In this document: positions 20,028 through 31,532 of the stretch, one piece after another
How the letters are laid out: each line of letters begins with the position of its first letter
Position numbering within the stretch: the stretch's first letter is position 1
Source: Haematococcus lacustris
Taxonomy: Eukaryota; Chlorophyta; Chlorophyceae; Chlamydomonadales; Haematococcaceae
DNA length: 64,000 nt
NCBI GenBank assembly: GCA_030144725.1
Contig: JASKMD010000010.1
Span: 3,041,027 to 3,105,026, forward strand
Direction of reading: 5' to 3'
Notes under the pieces: generated by a model
The model's input: only the letters and a program-made list of their open reading frames with translations
Database searches by the model: none
What the model was told of the DNA's origin: nothing
Made by a program: the position numbers and the translations under genes

Positions 20028-21859
20028 ATGTTGTTACAATGGTACAATAAGAAACAGCTGCCGCCGTCTGTGGTGATGAAAAAAGCGGAGGCGAGCAAGT
20101 TCAAGGACACTTGGGAGTTCCAGTACGGTTCGGATGGGTTGGTATACGCCCATTGCAAGGCTTGCCCGCGGGAAGACGGCGATGGACGTGATGTCTCGAA
20201 CATGAGCCAAACAAGCAGGCAACATGTCTGCAAATCCCAAAGCGCCTGCCCTGCCCTGCCCCGCCCTGCCCTGCCCTGCCCTGCCCTGCCCTGCCCTGCC
20301 CTGCCCTGCCCACCCTAGCCCTGCCTTGCCCTGGCGTGTGATGCACAGGCGGTGATGCGGGGGCAGGCAGTCATGCTTGGAACACCACCAGCCCGGGAGG
20401 GCAGGCCAGGCACGCGTACTTCTGTGGAGGATTCCTCGGTGGCCCACATCCTGGAAGATGTCAAGGTCAGGCTAACCTGCCACGTGCCATGAGCCTGCCA
20501 CCTGCCACCATTAGGAAGTGCCTGTCACCAATGCCATGGGCTTCCCACCTTGCAGTTGGCCGGCTTGGTGGCTGGAGACTGTGAAGCCATCCGCATGGAG
20601 TTGGCAGATCAGCAGATGAAGATGCACGTGCGCAATGTGCACTCCATCCGCGCCAACAACCCTACAAGGTGTGCTTGTCCTCATGCCTACGAGCCCAATC
20701 CTCCATGCTATTCATATTGCCATATATGTATCACGGCTGCAGGTTTGCCGGTCTGCTCCTTATGGCCAAGGACATGCAAGTCATCATGGGTGCCATTGTA
20801 GGCATGACGACCAGTGTGTCGTGGGAGCAACTGAGGAGCAGCAGCGTGAATGCCACTGTGTTTGACAGGCTGACACGTGAGTTAATGTGTTAGTTAATGT
20901 GTTGGCATTTGCAACAGCAGCCATCCTTGAGTTATGTCATTGTGAAGTCATTGACCTGTGGGTGCATGTAGCTGCTTGGTGGAAGAGGCTGAACCTGGTG
21001 GTGGATCTGATGGAGCCGATTGGCAATGCCATCCACAGGCTAGAGGCTGACATGCCCTAGTTTGCATGCATGCATGACTATAGGTGCATTCGTAACAATA
21101 GTGAATGCATGCATAGCAATAGTTTGCATGCATGCATGACCATAACTGCATGCGTGATCACTACACTTGCATGCATGCATGAACCTCACCGCAGGTGTTG
21201 CCCACCTGGAAGGCCCTCGTGACCCATGCCGAGACGTGGGAGGCAAAGCTGCCAGCAGGGCATCCATTGGCCCTAGGAGTGGTCGCTGCCTTCAAGCGTC
21301 GAGCGGAGATGCACTATGCTCCAGTCCACGCTGCAGCCTATGTCGTGGACCCAGCCCACTTCAAGCCTCCAAGGGCCGGTGTCCATGCGCGCCCCCCCTT
21401 TATGGACCTCACACCAAAGCAGCTGGAGGACACCATTGAGACTGTGGCACGCCTCAGCAAAGCCTCCACCGCAGCAGTGAGGAAGGAGCTGACCGACCTG
21501 AAGCTTGGCGTGTGGTCGGATGACATGGTGAGAGATGTGGCAGGCATCCAGGAGCAAACGCGCACATCGGAGGACGGCAAATCTGTAGCAGCAGACATCA
21601 GCGTGCGACGTGGCCTCTGGGACTTCACTGCCCGAGAGGACTACCCCTGTTCAGTGAGGCAGCTACACGCTTGTTGTCCATGCACATCACAACAGCGGCG
21701 GCGGAGCGCAATTGGTCAGCTTGGGGTGACACCTTTGAGGCGGGACGGGCACAGCTCGGGATCAAGAAGGCGGAGATGATGGTGTATATCGATGCAGATA
21801 TCCCAAAGGGCGCATCTACAATGCCCTCTGAGCTTGTGGCCCTTGGCATCACCACGTAA
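20028..21859 (+). CDS. hAT family transposase, multi-exon, frameshifted
   Basis: The N-terminal part has a BED-finger-like pattern: FKDTWEFQYGSDG, HCKAC, then SRQHVCK. Middle exons encode LAGLVAGDCEAIRMELADQQ, FAGLLLMAKDMQVIMGAIVG and WKRLNLVVDLMEPIGNAIHR, and a long exon from about 21195 has WKALVTHAETWEAKLP. The C-terminus carries the hAT dimerisation signature LLSMHITTAAAERNWSAWG. The last part is in another frame. After AREDYP one C is missing from the run at 21644-21647, and restoring the count would read on into LFSEAATRLLSM. The element is therefore either inactive or mis-sequenced. The catalytic Asp residues were not assigned. The intron near 21060-21180 is full of GCATGCAT words. Confidence 0.8.
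20246..20312. repeat. CCCTG pentanucleotide repeat
   Basis: About thirteen copies of CCCTG lie inside the hAT element, in what is probably its first intron. Confidence 0.85.
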
Positions 21860-22470
21860 GCCACCACCCTTCCAATAGTACCATCTGATAATCGGCCAAC
21901 ACCTCACCCACATACAGAGCACATGTCTTTTTGTGTGTGGCACGGATGAGCTTGTCAATGGCACAGGCACATGCACGGGGACGGACACGAGCAGCTGAGT
22001 ATACTTCGATGTATGTAGCTGGCTTTTTTAGTTTAACATAGAAGTAGGTTGCGGCCCTCGGGAATCGAACCCCGGTGGGAACCTTGTCCAGCTACGACTA
22101 ATATCAGACTAATGAGACGACCTAATGAGGCACATTTGACTAATATTAGATCTCATGAGAACTAATGAGAAAAACCGCACCCTACTTAATTCTTAATGCT
22201 TAATTCATTTTGCCAGCGACGGCAGCGGCAGCAACATCGTGACTATGCGCAAGGCGCGGGGTAGTCGGCGGTCGCGGGCCGCCAAAAGGGGTCCATGCAG
22301 CTTCGGTGTTACCACTGCTGCTGCTGCTGCTGTTGGGCCGACTGTCATCGGATGAGATTTATTGCAATCGGCGCACGCAGAGAAATGAGCGAAGAGGTTG
22401 GTCAAAATTTATACACCTCGCCTCTCCTCGCTGCATTGGAATCGCAAAATTCAAAAACGCCACATGCAGC

Positions 22471-22711
22471 CTCGCCTCGCCTCGCCTCGCCTCGCCTCGC
22501 CTCGCCTCGCCTCGCCTCGCCTCGCCTCGCCTCGCCTCGCCTCGCCTCGCCTCGCCTCGCCTCGCCTCGCCTCGCCTCGCCTCGCCTCGCCTCGCCTCGC
22601 CTCGCCTCGCCTCGCCTCGCCTCGCCTCGCCTCGCCTCGCCTCGCCTCGCCTCGCCTCGCCTCGCCTCGCCTCGCCTCGCCTCGCCTCGCCTCGCCTCGC
22701 CTCGCCTCGCC
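22471..22711. repeat. CCTCG pentanucleotide satellite
   Basis: About 48 perfect copies of CCTCG lie between the hAT element and R1 copy 2. They translate into repeating SPRLA on one strand and EARRG on the other. Both are repeat artefacts. Confidence 0.95.
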
Positions 22712-22736
22712 CCATTGGAATAGCGCCCTTATCTGC

Positions 22737-23166
22737 CCAGCTGATCACTGATCAGACCAAATGGGTCCCACGCGCCTAGGGTAATGAGCCCGGCCTGGTT
22801 TTGGCAGAAAACCAAAGTGCGACGGAGGTGGGCGCGCGAGCCAGGGGCAGGTGTACAAGAATGGGGAACTGACATGTAGCTACAACTGGATGAGCCATCA
22901 GCCCTGGTGACAGGACTGGGCACGGCATGACCGCCAGAGTTAAGCCCTCTACTACCACTCACCACGCACCAGCCAGCCGACCCCAGCAGACCACGCTATG
23001 TCAAAATCACCAGAAAGGTGGTGGTATGGATACCCACGCCCTCATGGCCCTCATGCCCTACCGGCCCTCTTCCCTAAACCTTGCAGGAGTGCCCTACTGA
23101 GTGCTGAGCTGAGTGCTCAGATGGGGAGGTCCACAGTGGCATACCAGGATCGCCCAGGCCCCCCCC
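22737..23166. repeat. Dispersed repeat R1, copy 2
   Basis: This is the same-strand partner of the copy at 17714-18157. It shares GGGTCCCACGCGCCTAGGGT, CGAGCCAGGGGCAGGTGTAC and CCGGCCCTCTTCCCTAA. It has an extra ATCACTG near its start and small deletions elsewhere. I see no coding capacity. Confidence 0.9.
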
Positions 23167-24845
23167 CTCCCGCCGCCCGTACCCCCCTCTGCATCGCTGC
23201 CACCACTATCTGCCCACCAACCTATGTGTGGCCAGGCTTGCCAGCAGGGTTGGGACTTTGCGTTCTTTCACTTTTGCACTCTTGCATGCAATGGATGAAA
23301 TTACAATGCAAGAATGAAAGATTCAATGCAAGAATGCAAGACCTACTGGGTGCTGCCGGGTGCAGGGGGATACCGGGATTGCATTCTTGCAGTTGAATAA
23401 TCTCAATCCAGCATGGAAAGAAAAACTGCAATTTCCAAATAAAAAGGTTGCTTGCCAGGCATGTGAGCCCCTGCTGTCAGGCCACGTCATCGTCAGCTCA
23501 GCACACCGGCTGGTTGTTACGCTGACTGTAGCTAGCTGCTGCCGCTGCTGCTGGCACTGCTGCAGCTGCTGCTGGTGCTGGCACGGCTCTTGCTGTTGTT
23601 GCAGCATGGGTAGCTACTGGCTTTGGTGTCTCAAGTAAGGAACAACAGATACCAGCCCGCCGGAACCCAAGGCGTCCCCGTCACTAGGTTGACTTGGTGA
23701 CGAATCTGATGGCGGTCTTAAGCTCGGACACTTTTGGTTAAGCCCAGCCTGCGCTTCATCGACCCGTTAGTAATCTCAGTCGTGGTCACACATAACTACG
23801 CAAAGTCACACGCGCCGTCCGAGCCCTGTATGCCTGATCCTCATGAAGACCAAGCAAAGCCACGAACACATCAGCAAGCCAGCCGCTGAGCCCGGCCCTG
23901 GAGTTGATGGGGGGTTGGGCAGTGGCAGTGGCAGTGGAGGCTGTGATGCTTAAAGCGTGGATCATGGCCTCCACCCAGCCCGCCCTTGCCCCCACCAGTG
24001 GAGCCCAGCAGCAGGCTGCCAGGCCAGCACGTCACAGTCAGCAGCAGGGGCCACCAGGGCGGCTTCATGGGTCCAGGCGGTGCTGCTGCCACCAGTCTGT
24101 CCAGGGCTGCAAAGTCCAGCAGCCAGCGGTCCACCCAGCCTCCACCCAGCTTGCCCCGCTGCTAGTCACCTTGCTGACAGCCTGCCTGACCCGCTGCAGG
24201 GCTCCAGCACTTGCCAGGCCTGCCTGCCTCACAGGATTGATAGCCAACAGCGCTGCTGCTGCCGGCCTTGCTGCTAGCGGTGCGAGTGGATGACGAGCAG
24301 CGCTCCCCCTTTGGGCTAGCCTGCTTCATGGCTTTGCCCTCTTAAGGCCCCCACTGGCCCGCACTGCCCCCACTGCCCGCACTGCCCCGCACTGCCCCTG
24401 GTGCACAGCGCCCCCTGGCCTCCTAGCCTGAGAGCATCTTCCCAGGGTGAGGGGCAGGGGATGCAGCGGGGCGGCCCTGGCCCTGCCCCTGGCACCATCC
24501 CTGCTGCTAAGGCTGGCACGGCTGGCACTGCTGGCACCCAGCGCCCTGTAGCCCCCTGGCTCATGTCTGCCCCGCTGCACGACAGCGTCCCGCGCTGCTG
24601 ACTGCTGACCACCAGACCCTGCCAGCCTGAGGCTGGAGTGTGAGCATCTTCCCCGTCACACTGGCCATGAGTGACACCATCGTGGCATTGTCATCACCAC
24701 TGTCACCACGGCCAGCCTAGGCGCTCCAGATACAGTCCAGTGCCCACCCCCTGCCCCCACTGCCTTGGCTGCCACGCGCTCCCGCTGCAGGCGGCCAGCC
24801 TGAGCAGGTGCCGGCCCCTGCTGGCTGCTGTCACTGCAGCTTCAC
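23167..24845. other. Stretch without a supportable gene
   Basis: No conserved protein was recognised with confidence. A short word TGCAAGAATG is repeated near 23298-23340. A minus-strand segment near 24185-24215 reads ALQRVRQAVSK. It could be a later uS7m exon, but the diagnostic SRRVGG-type block is missing, so I do not claim it. Confidence 0.4.
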
Positions 24846-25971
24846 CTGGCCCACAGTGCCCTGCAGGATGCGGCGCTGGATGATGTCCAGGGCCTCACGG
24901 AAGATGCGCTGCAGGGGAGAAAGGTGGCAGGGGTTGAGGTGGAAAGGTGGCAGGGGTTGAGGTGGAAAGGTGGCAGGGGCTGGGTGAGGCCTGGGGCAGG
25001 GGAGGTGAGGGCAGGGGTGGGGGCAGCAAGGGGGGGCAGCAGAGCAGAGGAGCAGGAGGGCGGGGGGGGACATCAGGGGAGAGGGCGGCAGGGCAGGGAG
25101 CCATCAGGGCAGAGTTGCGTCAGGACAGGGGGCCTGGAAGGGCAGGGGGGCCCCATTAGGGGAGAGGGCGGCAGGGCACGCGGCAGCAAGGGTGGGCTAG
25201 GTGGCCTGCCTGAGGGTCAAGACATGGGTTATGCCGGTCATGGGTGCATGGGTGCATGGTGTGCATTGGCCAACACCCATGGTGCTACCAGGGCAGGTGG
25301 GGTTAGGCTGACGTTGATGAAGCCAATATCAGAGTGGCCCATTGCAGCAGTGCAGCATGTGCCTGGACGGTGTCTTGCTGAGTGGTGTGGTATGCTGTCT
25401 GGTGTGTGTCACCACTATCACGGCAGCCGGTCATCACCGTCAGCATCCTGACACTACCAGCCTAGACAGCACGAAGTGCAGCAGTGCAGCAGCCTCCGCA
25501 GCAGCAGCCGGCGCCCACCTGGGCAATGGTCTTCCTGCCATCCTTAGTGAGTCCGCCCACAAACCTCCGCAGCACGCTCAAATCCTTTCCACTCAGCCGG
25601 CTCCAACTGGCAGCTGGAGACCCTGCCACCTGCTGCGGCTGAGGCTTGCCATACAGTGTCTGCTCACTGGGAAGAGGAACCTTGAGCCCCTGCTCTTTCA
25701 ACTTGGCAGCTGCGCTGGGCGCAAGTGTAGCACGTTGGCGCTGTGTATTGACTGAAAGCTGGCTTGAGTCTGGACTGGGTCTGGGCTGTTTTGGCTGGCT
25801 TGTCTGGGCCGCTGCTGCGCAACCCGGCCCTCTCGAGCCGCTGATCAGCCTAACCGCGAGACAGTATGAATCGCCGACGGTGTGCCTGGTGGCAGCCTTG
25901 GCGAGCCCTAGCAGCATGCCCTGGCTGACAGTGGGTTGCAGGTGAACTTGCCAATGCACGCTTGCCATCAT
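24846..25971 (-). CDS. Mitochondrial-type ribosomal protein uS7, N-terminal part
   Basis: uS7 binds 16S-type rRNA in the head of the small ribosomal subunit. Exon 1 (25971-25519, 151 codons) starts MMASVHWQVHLQPTVSQG, an Arg/Ala/Ser-containing leader that fits mitochondrial import. It ends LSVLRRFVGGLTKDGRKTIAQ. Exon 2 (24908-24846) continues in phase with RIFREALDIIQRRILQGTVG. Together they match the uS7 signature in which a DGKK-S-A element is followed by an ALDII helix. The remaining two thirds of the domain were not found downstream. Either the rest lies in exons I failed to see or the copy is truncated. The mitochondrial assignment is inferred from the leader. A plastid S7 would normally be plastid-encoded. 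Confidence 0.75.
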
Positions 25972-26409
25972 TTATAAGTTCCCCATGCATACGTTACTGG
26001 CAACGCAGCACTGTGAGTATACACGCTACTGTCATATCGTGCAAAACATCGTCAGCCACAATACTGTAATACGGTATCAGAGGACATAGCGGGCCATGAA
26101 CTTCCTTAGAATGCGTGTATCAAACCAATCAAGCAAGTGTTAAAGTGCTTTGCTCATGCTCCTATGCTCATAGGAAACAGCAAAAGTTGACAGTGTGGAG
26201 TTGGTGCAAGTAGCAGTACTATGGCAGGAACCCTTACATGGCACACTGCGCAGTAGTGGGAGAAGTGAAGGGTTAGCTTATTTTGAGCAATGAATCTGAG
26301 TATGCATTTCAGCTGCTCCATGTCGAAGTTTGACTGCGTTGACCTTCGTTGACTGATGCGAGGCTGCTTGGCCGATGTGAGGACGCATCGAGTTTGGACC
26401 ACGAGCCGA
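25972..26409. promoter_or_regulatory. Divergent intergenic region, possible shared promoter
   Basis: This interval separates the start of the uS7m gene (minus) from the start of the Pro/Ala-rich gene (plus). It is clearly less GC-rich than its surroundings. I found no definite TATA box or known motif. A bidirectional promoter is inferred from geometry only. Confidence 0.35.
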
Positions 26410-29400
26410 ATGTCGCTACGCGCGAAGCAGGACAGCAAGAAAAGCCATCCCGTATCAAGAGTAGCCGTGCAGAAGCGACGAGCCTGGACTGTTACTCATG
26501 AAGGCAATGACGTCGATGATAAAGAGAATGGGAATACGGTGCCAGCGGCTAAGTTGGACATCAAGCAAAAGGCCAGTGCCATGCCACCAGGCAAAGGTGA
26601 GGTGATTACAATGAGACATAGGCCGATCCAACAACTGCTACACACATTACCACTATCCCACCGCCCCGTGCTAATTCAACACACCTGCGTTCCCCACCGC
26701 AGCTTTGCAGCCCTGGAACATTGGAACCCGCAGCACTTCGTCCCGGGCTGCACCCCAGCCTGCATCCCTCAAGGGAACAACCAAGCCTGGCAAAGCTCAC
26801 TGCCAGCAGCCCCCGATTAAAGACAGCCACGGGCTCCCTCACGCCTTACCAGCTCTTGCACCCCTCCCCTCCACACCCATGGCAGTCCTATCCCAGTGGG
26901 TCACTGACCGGCAAGGCCAGCTGGCGGCCTCCCCCCTGCTGCCGCGTACCTGGCTGTCCCCCGCCCCCCCTTGGCTGGACAGCACCCACACCCCACTTGC
27001 CCCCTCAGCTCATGAAGCCACAGCAGCTTGCAGCGGGTGCACGCCCGCAGCTGCTGCAGAAGACCCCCCCAGCAGCCCTCAGTGGCGGCCTCTGGTCTCT
27101 GCCACGCCCAGGCCTGCCCACCAGGCCACCCCCCCTGCTGCCACCCCTGCCTCTGAGGCCCCCATAGCCTGGCTGCAGCAATGCCCGCCCCTGAACTCCA
27201 GCGCCCATTTGTCACCGCTAGCCGCACCCTGTTTGGCCTGCATCACTGGCCTGGGGTGACCCGGGGAGCCCCCTGCTGCTCTGCGCAACCCACCCTGCAC
27301 CTCAGCTGTGCGCCCTGGTGGCAGCACAGGAGGCAGCACCACTGGAGGACGTCCCAGATCAGCAGGGCCCCTCTGCCCCTCAGCCCCTCACCACTGCACC
27401 CGGCAGCCCCCCTGCTGCCCCTCCTCCTCCTCCCTCTTCCTCCCTCAACACCGCTCACTCCCCTGCCCCTTGCCAGGGTCTAACTCCTTGCCTGTTCGAT
27501 GCCTGCTCAGGCAGCGGACAGCCTGAGTCGCCCTCCCCCCTGACCCCCACCTGCCTCACTGCAGGGGCCAGCGACTTCAGCCTGGCCTCCCTGCAGGCCA
27601 CCCCTGCCGTGCTCCCCTTTGCCGCATGGCAGGCAGAGCTGGACGCAGCAGCTTCACCTCCCGCCAGCACGGCCAGGGGCAGCCAGCAAGGGCGTGCAGG
27701 GGAGCTCTCGCCACTGTCCCCCCTCCCCCCTGGCGGGGCCCTGTACCCCCTGGCTGCCCCCCGGGGCCGACTGCCAGGCAGCAGCCAGGCCACTCCCCAA
27801 CACGGGCTGGCCACGCCTCCAGGGTCTTGGTCTGGCCACTTTGTGTGCAGCACCAACCTGCTGGCGGGCAGCCCCACACCCTCCCTGGGCTACCAGGCAG
27901 CCGCACCCGCCACCCCCCCTGGCCTGCAGCTGTCCCCCCCCGCAGCCATGCCCTCTCAGGGGGACTCACCCACCCCCACCCCTTCCACCCTAACCACTTC
28001 ACATGACTGGCCCACAACCACTTCTCCTGCTGCTCCTGCTACTACATTATCCACCACCTTCTTGCCAGCTTCTCCTTCCCCCGTCAGCCCGGTCACACTG
28101 CCTCACAGCTCCCCTGCAGCCGCGCCCCTGCGCCTTGCTCAGGTCAACAGCCTGACCAGCTGGGCAGCCGACCCCACCCCTGTCCAAGCCAGCAGTGGGG
28201 GGGAGCGCTGCAGAGCCGTGTTGGAGCATGCGGCCCCTGTGCAGGCCACCAGTGGCAGGGCCCTGGAGGAGGAGGAGGCAGCCAGCTGCTGTGCGGGCCA
28301 TGGGCCTGCAGGGCAGGGGGAGGGTGCAGGTGCCGCTGCGTTTGGGGAGGAAGCGGCTTGGCAGGTCACGGGGGTCACGGCACAGCTGGCCGCTCCTGAG
28401 GCTGCGATCATGGCCGAGGCTGATGTCCAGGTCGGGGCCTTGCAAGGTGTTGGGCCGAGTGCAGCGCCACAGCCGCTCCCAGCTACCCGCTGCCCAGCTC
28501 CTAATCAGGCGCCAGGAGGGTGCGCAGTGGAGACCACGGCCCAGGGTGAGCTGCAACACGCAGCAGGGGCCAGCCCAGCGGGGGCAGAGCAAGCGGCAGC
28601 GTCCAGTAGGGGGGAGGCTGCAGCTGCCCAGGAGGAGCTCCCCGCCTGCAGCCCTCAGCTGCCTCAGTGCTCGGGCTGCCCTGATGCAGGGCTGAGGGGC
28701 AAGCAGGCGGCGCCAGGGGGCCTGCGCTGCATCGCCCCGGCTGGCGTAGAGGAGGGCAGGGCGGTGCAGCCTGACAGCCCAGGCGTGAGGGCTGGCTGGC
28801 CTGGGGTGGAGGCAGATGAGGGGGAGGGCGGTCCGCAGCAGCCTGATGGCGGGGCAGGGCAGACCCCCCCTGGCCTGGAGCAGGCTAGAGAGTATGCCCC
28901 CTCCTCAACGAGCCAAACGCCCGGCAGCCTGCAGCAGCTGGGGGACGAAAGGAGGGGTTGGGTGTCGGCTGCATGTGCGGTGGAGCTGGGTGGCAGCTGG
29001 GCTGCACTGGACCCGGCCCTAAGCTCCCTCCCCCCCCCACAGCAGCAGCCCCGGCTTCTTGACCCCGCTGCTGGCCTTCACCCCCACTGCCACTGCCTCT
29101 GCTCCTGACCCCGCCACAGCCTTCTTCACTGGTGCCAGCACCTGCTCCGCCGCCGCCCCCTCTACAACGCCCCGCCTGCACACTGCCCTGGGTGGGGCGG
29201 TCGGGCGGCAGCTGTACCTGACCCCCCACCCCACCCCACCTTCACCTCCCACCCCCCACCTCCAGGTGGGCCCAGCAGGGGGCCCCTCACCACCCTGCTG
29301 GCAGACCTCCCCCTGCTGGCAGCCGCCACACAGCCCCCCAGGCACCCCACCCCACCCCACGTCCGGCCCGCCACCTCCCCCCTGGGGGTCTGAGTCAGAT

Positions 29401-31532
29401 CCGGCAGCGCGGAGCCAGGAGCAGCCTGGCAGCCGGCCCCTGCTGGCTGCCCCTGCCGCCACCCCCCTGCCCGCCCTCATGGCTCAACTCACCCTCCATC
29501 AGCCACACAGCACACAGCAGGCTGAGGCCCCCCTCCCTCTCCACCAGCTAGCCAGCCCAACCGCCAACCACCACCCCCACACCCAGCCAGTGGACCCAGA
29601 CACGGCCCAGGACTCAGCCTCCGCAAGCCCTCCGCCCCGCACACCCCCCGGCACTGCCCACCCCCCCAGTGCCAGCGCCTGGCCCACGTCCCCCAGGCCC
29701 AGCATCTACCAAGGCGTGTCCACCCCGGCCACTGGCGACACCCACATCCTTTTCCAGGGTGTGACCACCCCCCTGACCCCCCTACCCCCTGGGCTGCCTC
29801 GCCCCACACCTCCCCCCCTCCTGGCAAGGCCCTCCCCCTGCCCCTGCCCCTAGGATCCAAGTACTGGAGCCCTGACCGCCCCTGCGCCAGCAGCCCGGGC
29901 AGCGGTGCCTGCCTGCCTGGCAGCACCAGGGTGGTGCTGCGGGGGGCAGGCAGCGGGGCGGAGGGGGTGCGGGTGGTGGCCCCCGCTGACCTGCTGTTGG
30001 ATGCTGCGGGCTCGCCTGCCCGCTCATCCCTCACAGCCGGCTGGGGCGCGCCTGGCTTCACCTTCCCCATCGCCCAGCAGGGAGGCAGGCCCAGGGGGGG
30101 TGCAGCAGGCAGTGCGCAAGGCTGCAAGGGCCCGGCTGCTGCTGCTGCTGCTGGTGAGGGGGTGAGGGAGGTGTTACGTCACACTCAACAGGGCTTGCAT
30201 GGCGGGCACGTCACCCGCCCAGGGCTGCAGCCCCGCCTGCTTGTGACCAGGGTGGTGGGTCGAGGAGGGGGAGACGCTGGCAGACCCGCAGCAGGCAGCT
30301 GGGGTGGCTGGGCAGCAGGCAGGGGGGGACGACCTGCAGCACGATGATGTGCCGAGGGGCCAAGCGGCCTGACCAGAATGAGGACCGGGGTCAGCGCCAA
30401 GGCCAGGGTCACGGCAGCGTGTGCTGTGGCCCCCACAGCCTGCCTAGCCTCCAGCCTGAGGTGCAACATGGCGGTGGCCAGGCGGGGGTGGGGCCTGCCT
30501 TCAGCTTTCCCCAGGTAAGGGGGTGGCAGGGTGTCAGCAGGGGAGGGGGGGGAGGGGGAGGATCAGGCCAGCTCTGTAGGGAGAAGGCTTGCACCTGGTA
30601 GACAGGGTGGGGAGGGGTGGCTGGACAGCAGTGGGGGGGCTTGTTGCGGTGATGGGGGGAAATGTCACGAGCCTCCCTCTCCCCTGGGCTTAGGCACCCC
30701 CGTTCTTGAGTGTTGGCCAGGCTGGGTTGCTCTGAGTTGGAGGGAATGGCAGCGAGGTCAGCAGCGGCAGTGCTCCCGTGTTGTGAGTCAGCAGCGCTCC
30801 TAGCCGGCCAGATAGCAGCCCATCAGCAGTTGGGCTAGGCAAGCCTCAGCCACCCTGCCAGGCCACTGACACAGCAATGCCTGCACTGCAAACACAGGCA
30901 TGCAAGAGACAGTACAGATAGCTGTGAGGTGTACCGGGGCAGCAACTGAGCAGCTTCCAGCCACTGCCACTGGACACTGCCCCCTCTGCTCCTCACATCT
31001 CCGCCACACCGCTGTCACGGACTCTGTCTCAGCAACTGTATGTGGTGGGATGTCCAGCTGGGTTGAGTTGCTGGGGTCTGTCGGCTGCCCTGCGGCCGGT
31101 GCAGGTGCAGGCTGCTTCGGAGTCTGTGGAGCTCAGCCAGCTGTTCAAGCCGCATGGCGTTAAACCGCGCGAGCAGGTCGAGGAGGACGCGAGGCCAGAG
31201 GGCAGGACGGAGCCTGACGACGCCCAGGACAAGGTGGGCGGACCGCGGCTTGACAGACGAACGCCGCATGCAGCACGTGCCGCTGCTCCTTGCGCTAACC
31301 CTGGATTCTATTGGAATTGAGTGGGTTTACAGCCGGTGACAGTTGTGTGACCGCGGGCTAACTGCACGTGCAGACCGCGACTGCCAAATCTCGGGCCTGG
31401 CGGCGCGGCATCTCCGTCAGCCAGGAGCGCGAGGTCAGGCGGCGAGCTGCGGCACTGTCCATCCGTGTGTCGCCTTACCTGCGGAAGAAGCGCGCGACGC
31501 GCGGTGTTGAGGAAGGCGCGTTGGACGACTAG
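26410..31532 (+). CDS. Large Pro/Ala/Ser-rich protein, unknown function
   Basis: I do not recognise this gene. The first exon (26410-26596) begins MSLRAKQDSKKSHPVSRVAV and contains DVDDKENGN, a KEN-box-like motif. It joins in phase to ALQPWNIGTRSTSSRAAPQ at 26703. A long open frame (27318-29108) and the next frame (29059-29853) are almost entirely disordered Pro, Ala, Ser, Gly and Gln sequence with TP and SP sites. The last exons are 31111-31233 (VELSQLFKPHGVKPREQ, then acidic) and 31374-31532 (AKSRAWRRGISVSQ, REVRRRAAALS, then a basic tail). The frame changes near 29030 (next to a run of C) and 29850 are either unrecognised introns or indels. Treating all of this as one gene is an inference; two genes are possible. 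An upstream in-frame ATG at 26356 is the alternative start. Confidence 0.45.

Larger units (their letters stand above)
19755..22211 (+). mobile_element. hAT-type DNA transposon
   Basis: The interval encodes a hAT-like transposase (20028-21859) flanked by imperfect inverted repeats. On the left, GGTCGTCTATTAGTC (19873-19887) matches on the opposite strand GACTAATGAGACGACC (22107-22122), allowing one gap. More CTAATGAG/CTCATTAG words lie outside these on both sides, and a GCGGTT word is also inverted. Beyond them a direct repeat of about 28 bp (19755-19782 and 22184-22211, two mismatches, beginning ACTTAATTCT) brackets the unit. hAT elements normally make 8-bp target duplications. I could not fix the exact ends, so the 28-bp repeat may be subterminal or may come from an older insertion. 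Confidence 0.8.

Noticed and set aside
22045..22095. tRNA gene on the minus strand
   Set aside because: A B-box word is present, but the T stem pairs poorly and no acceptor or anticodon arm could be completed.
22295..22779. SPRLA repeat protein
   Set aside because: It is a translation of the CCTCG satellite.
24065..24247. Further uS7m exon reading ALQRVRQAVSK
   Set aside because: It is weakly similar to the family segment but lacks the following conserved block, so it cannot be supported.
27318..29108. Stand-alone 596-residue protein
   Set aside because: It is Pro/Ala/Ser-rich low-complexity sequence. It is more likely an internal part of the larger gene 26410-31532 than a separate gene.
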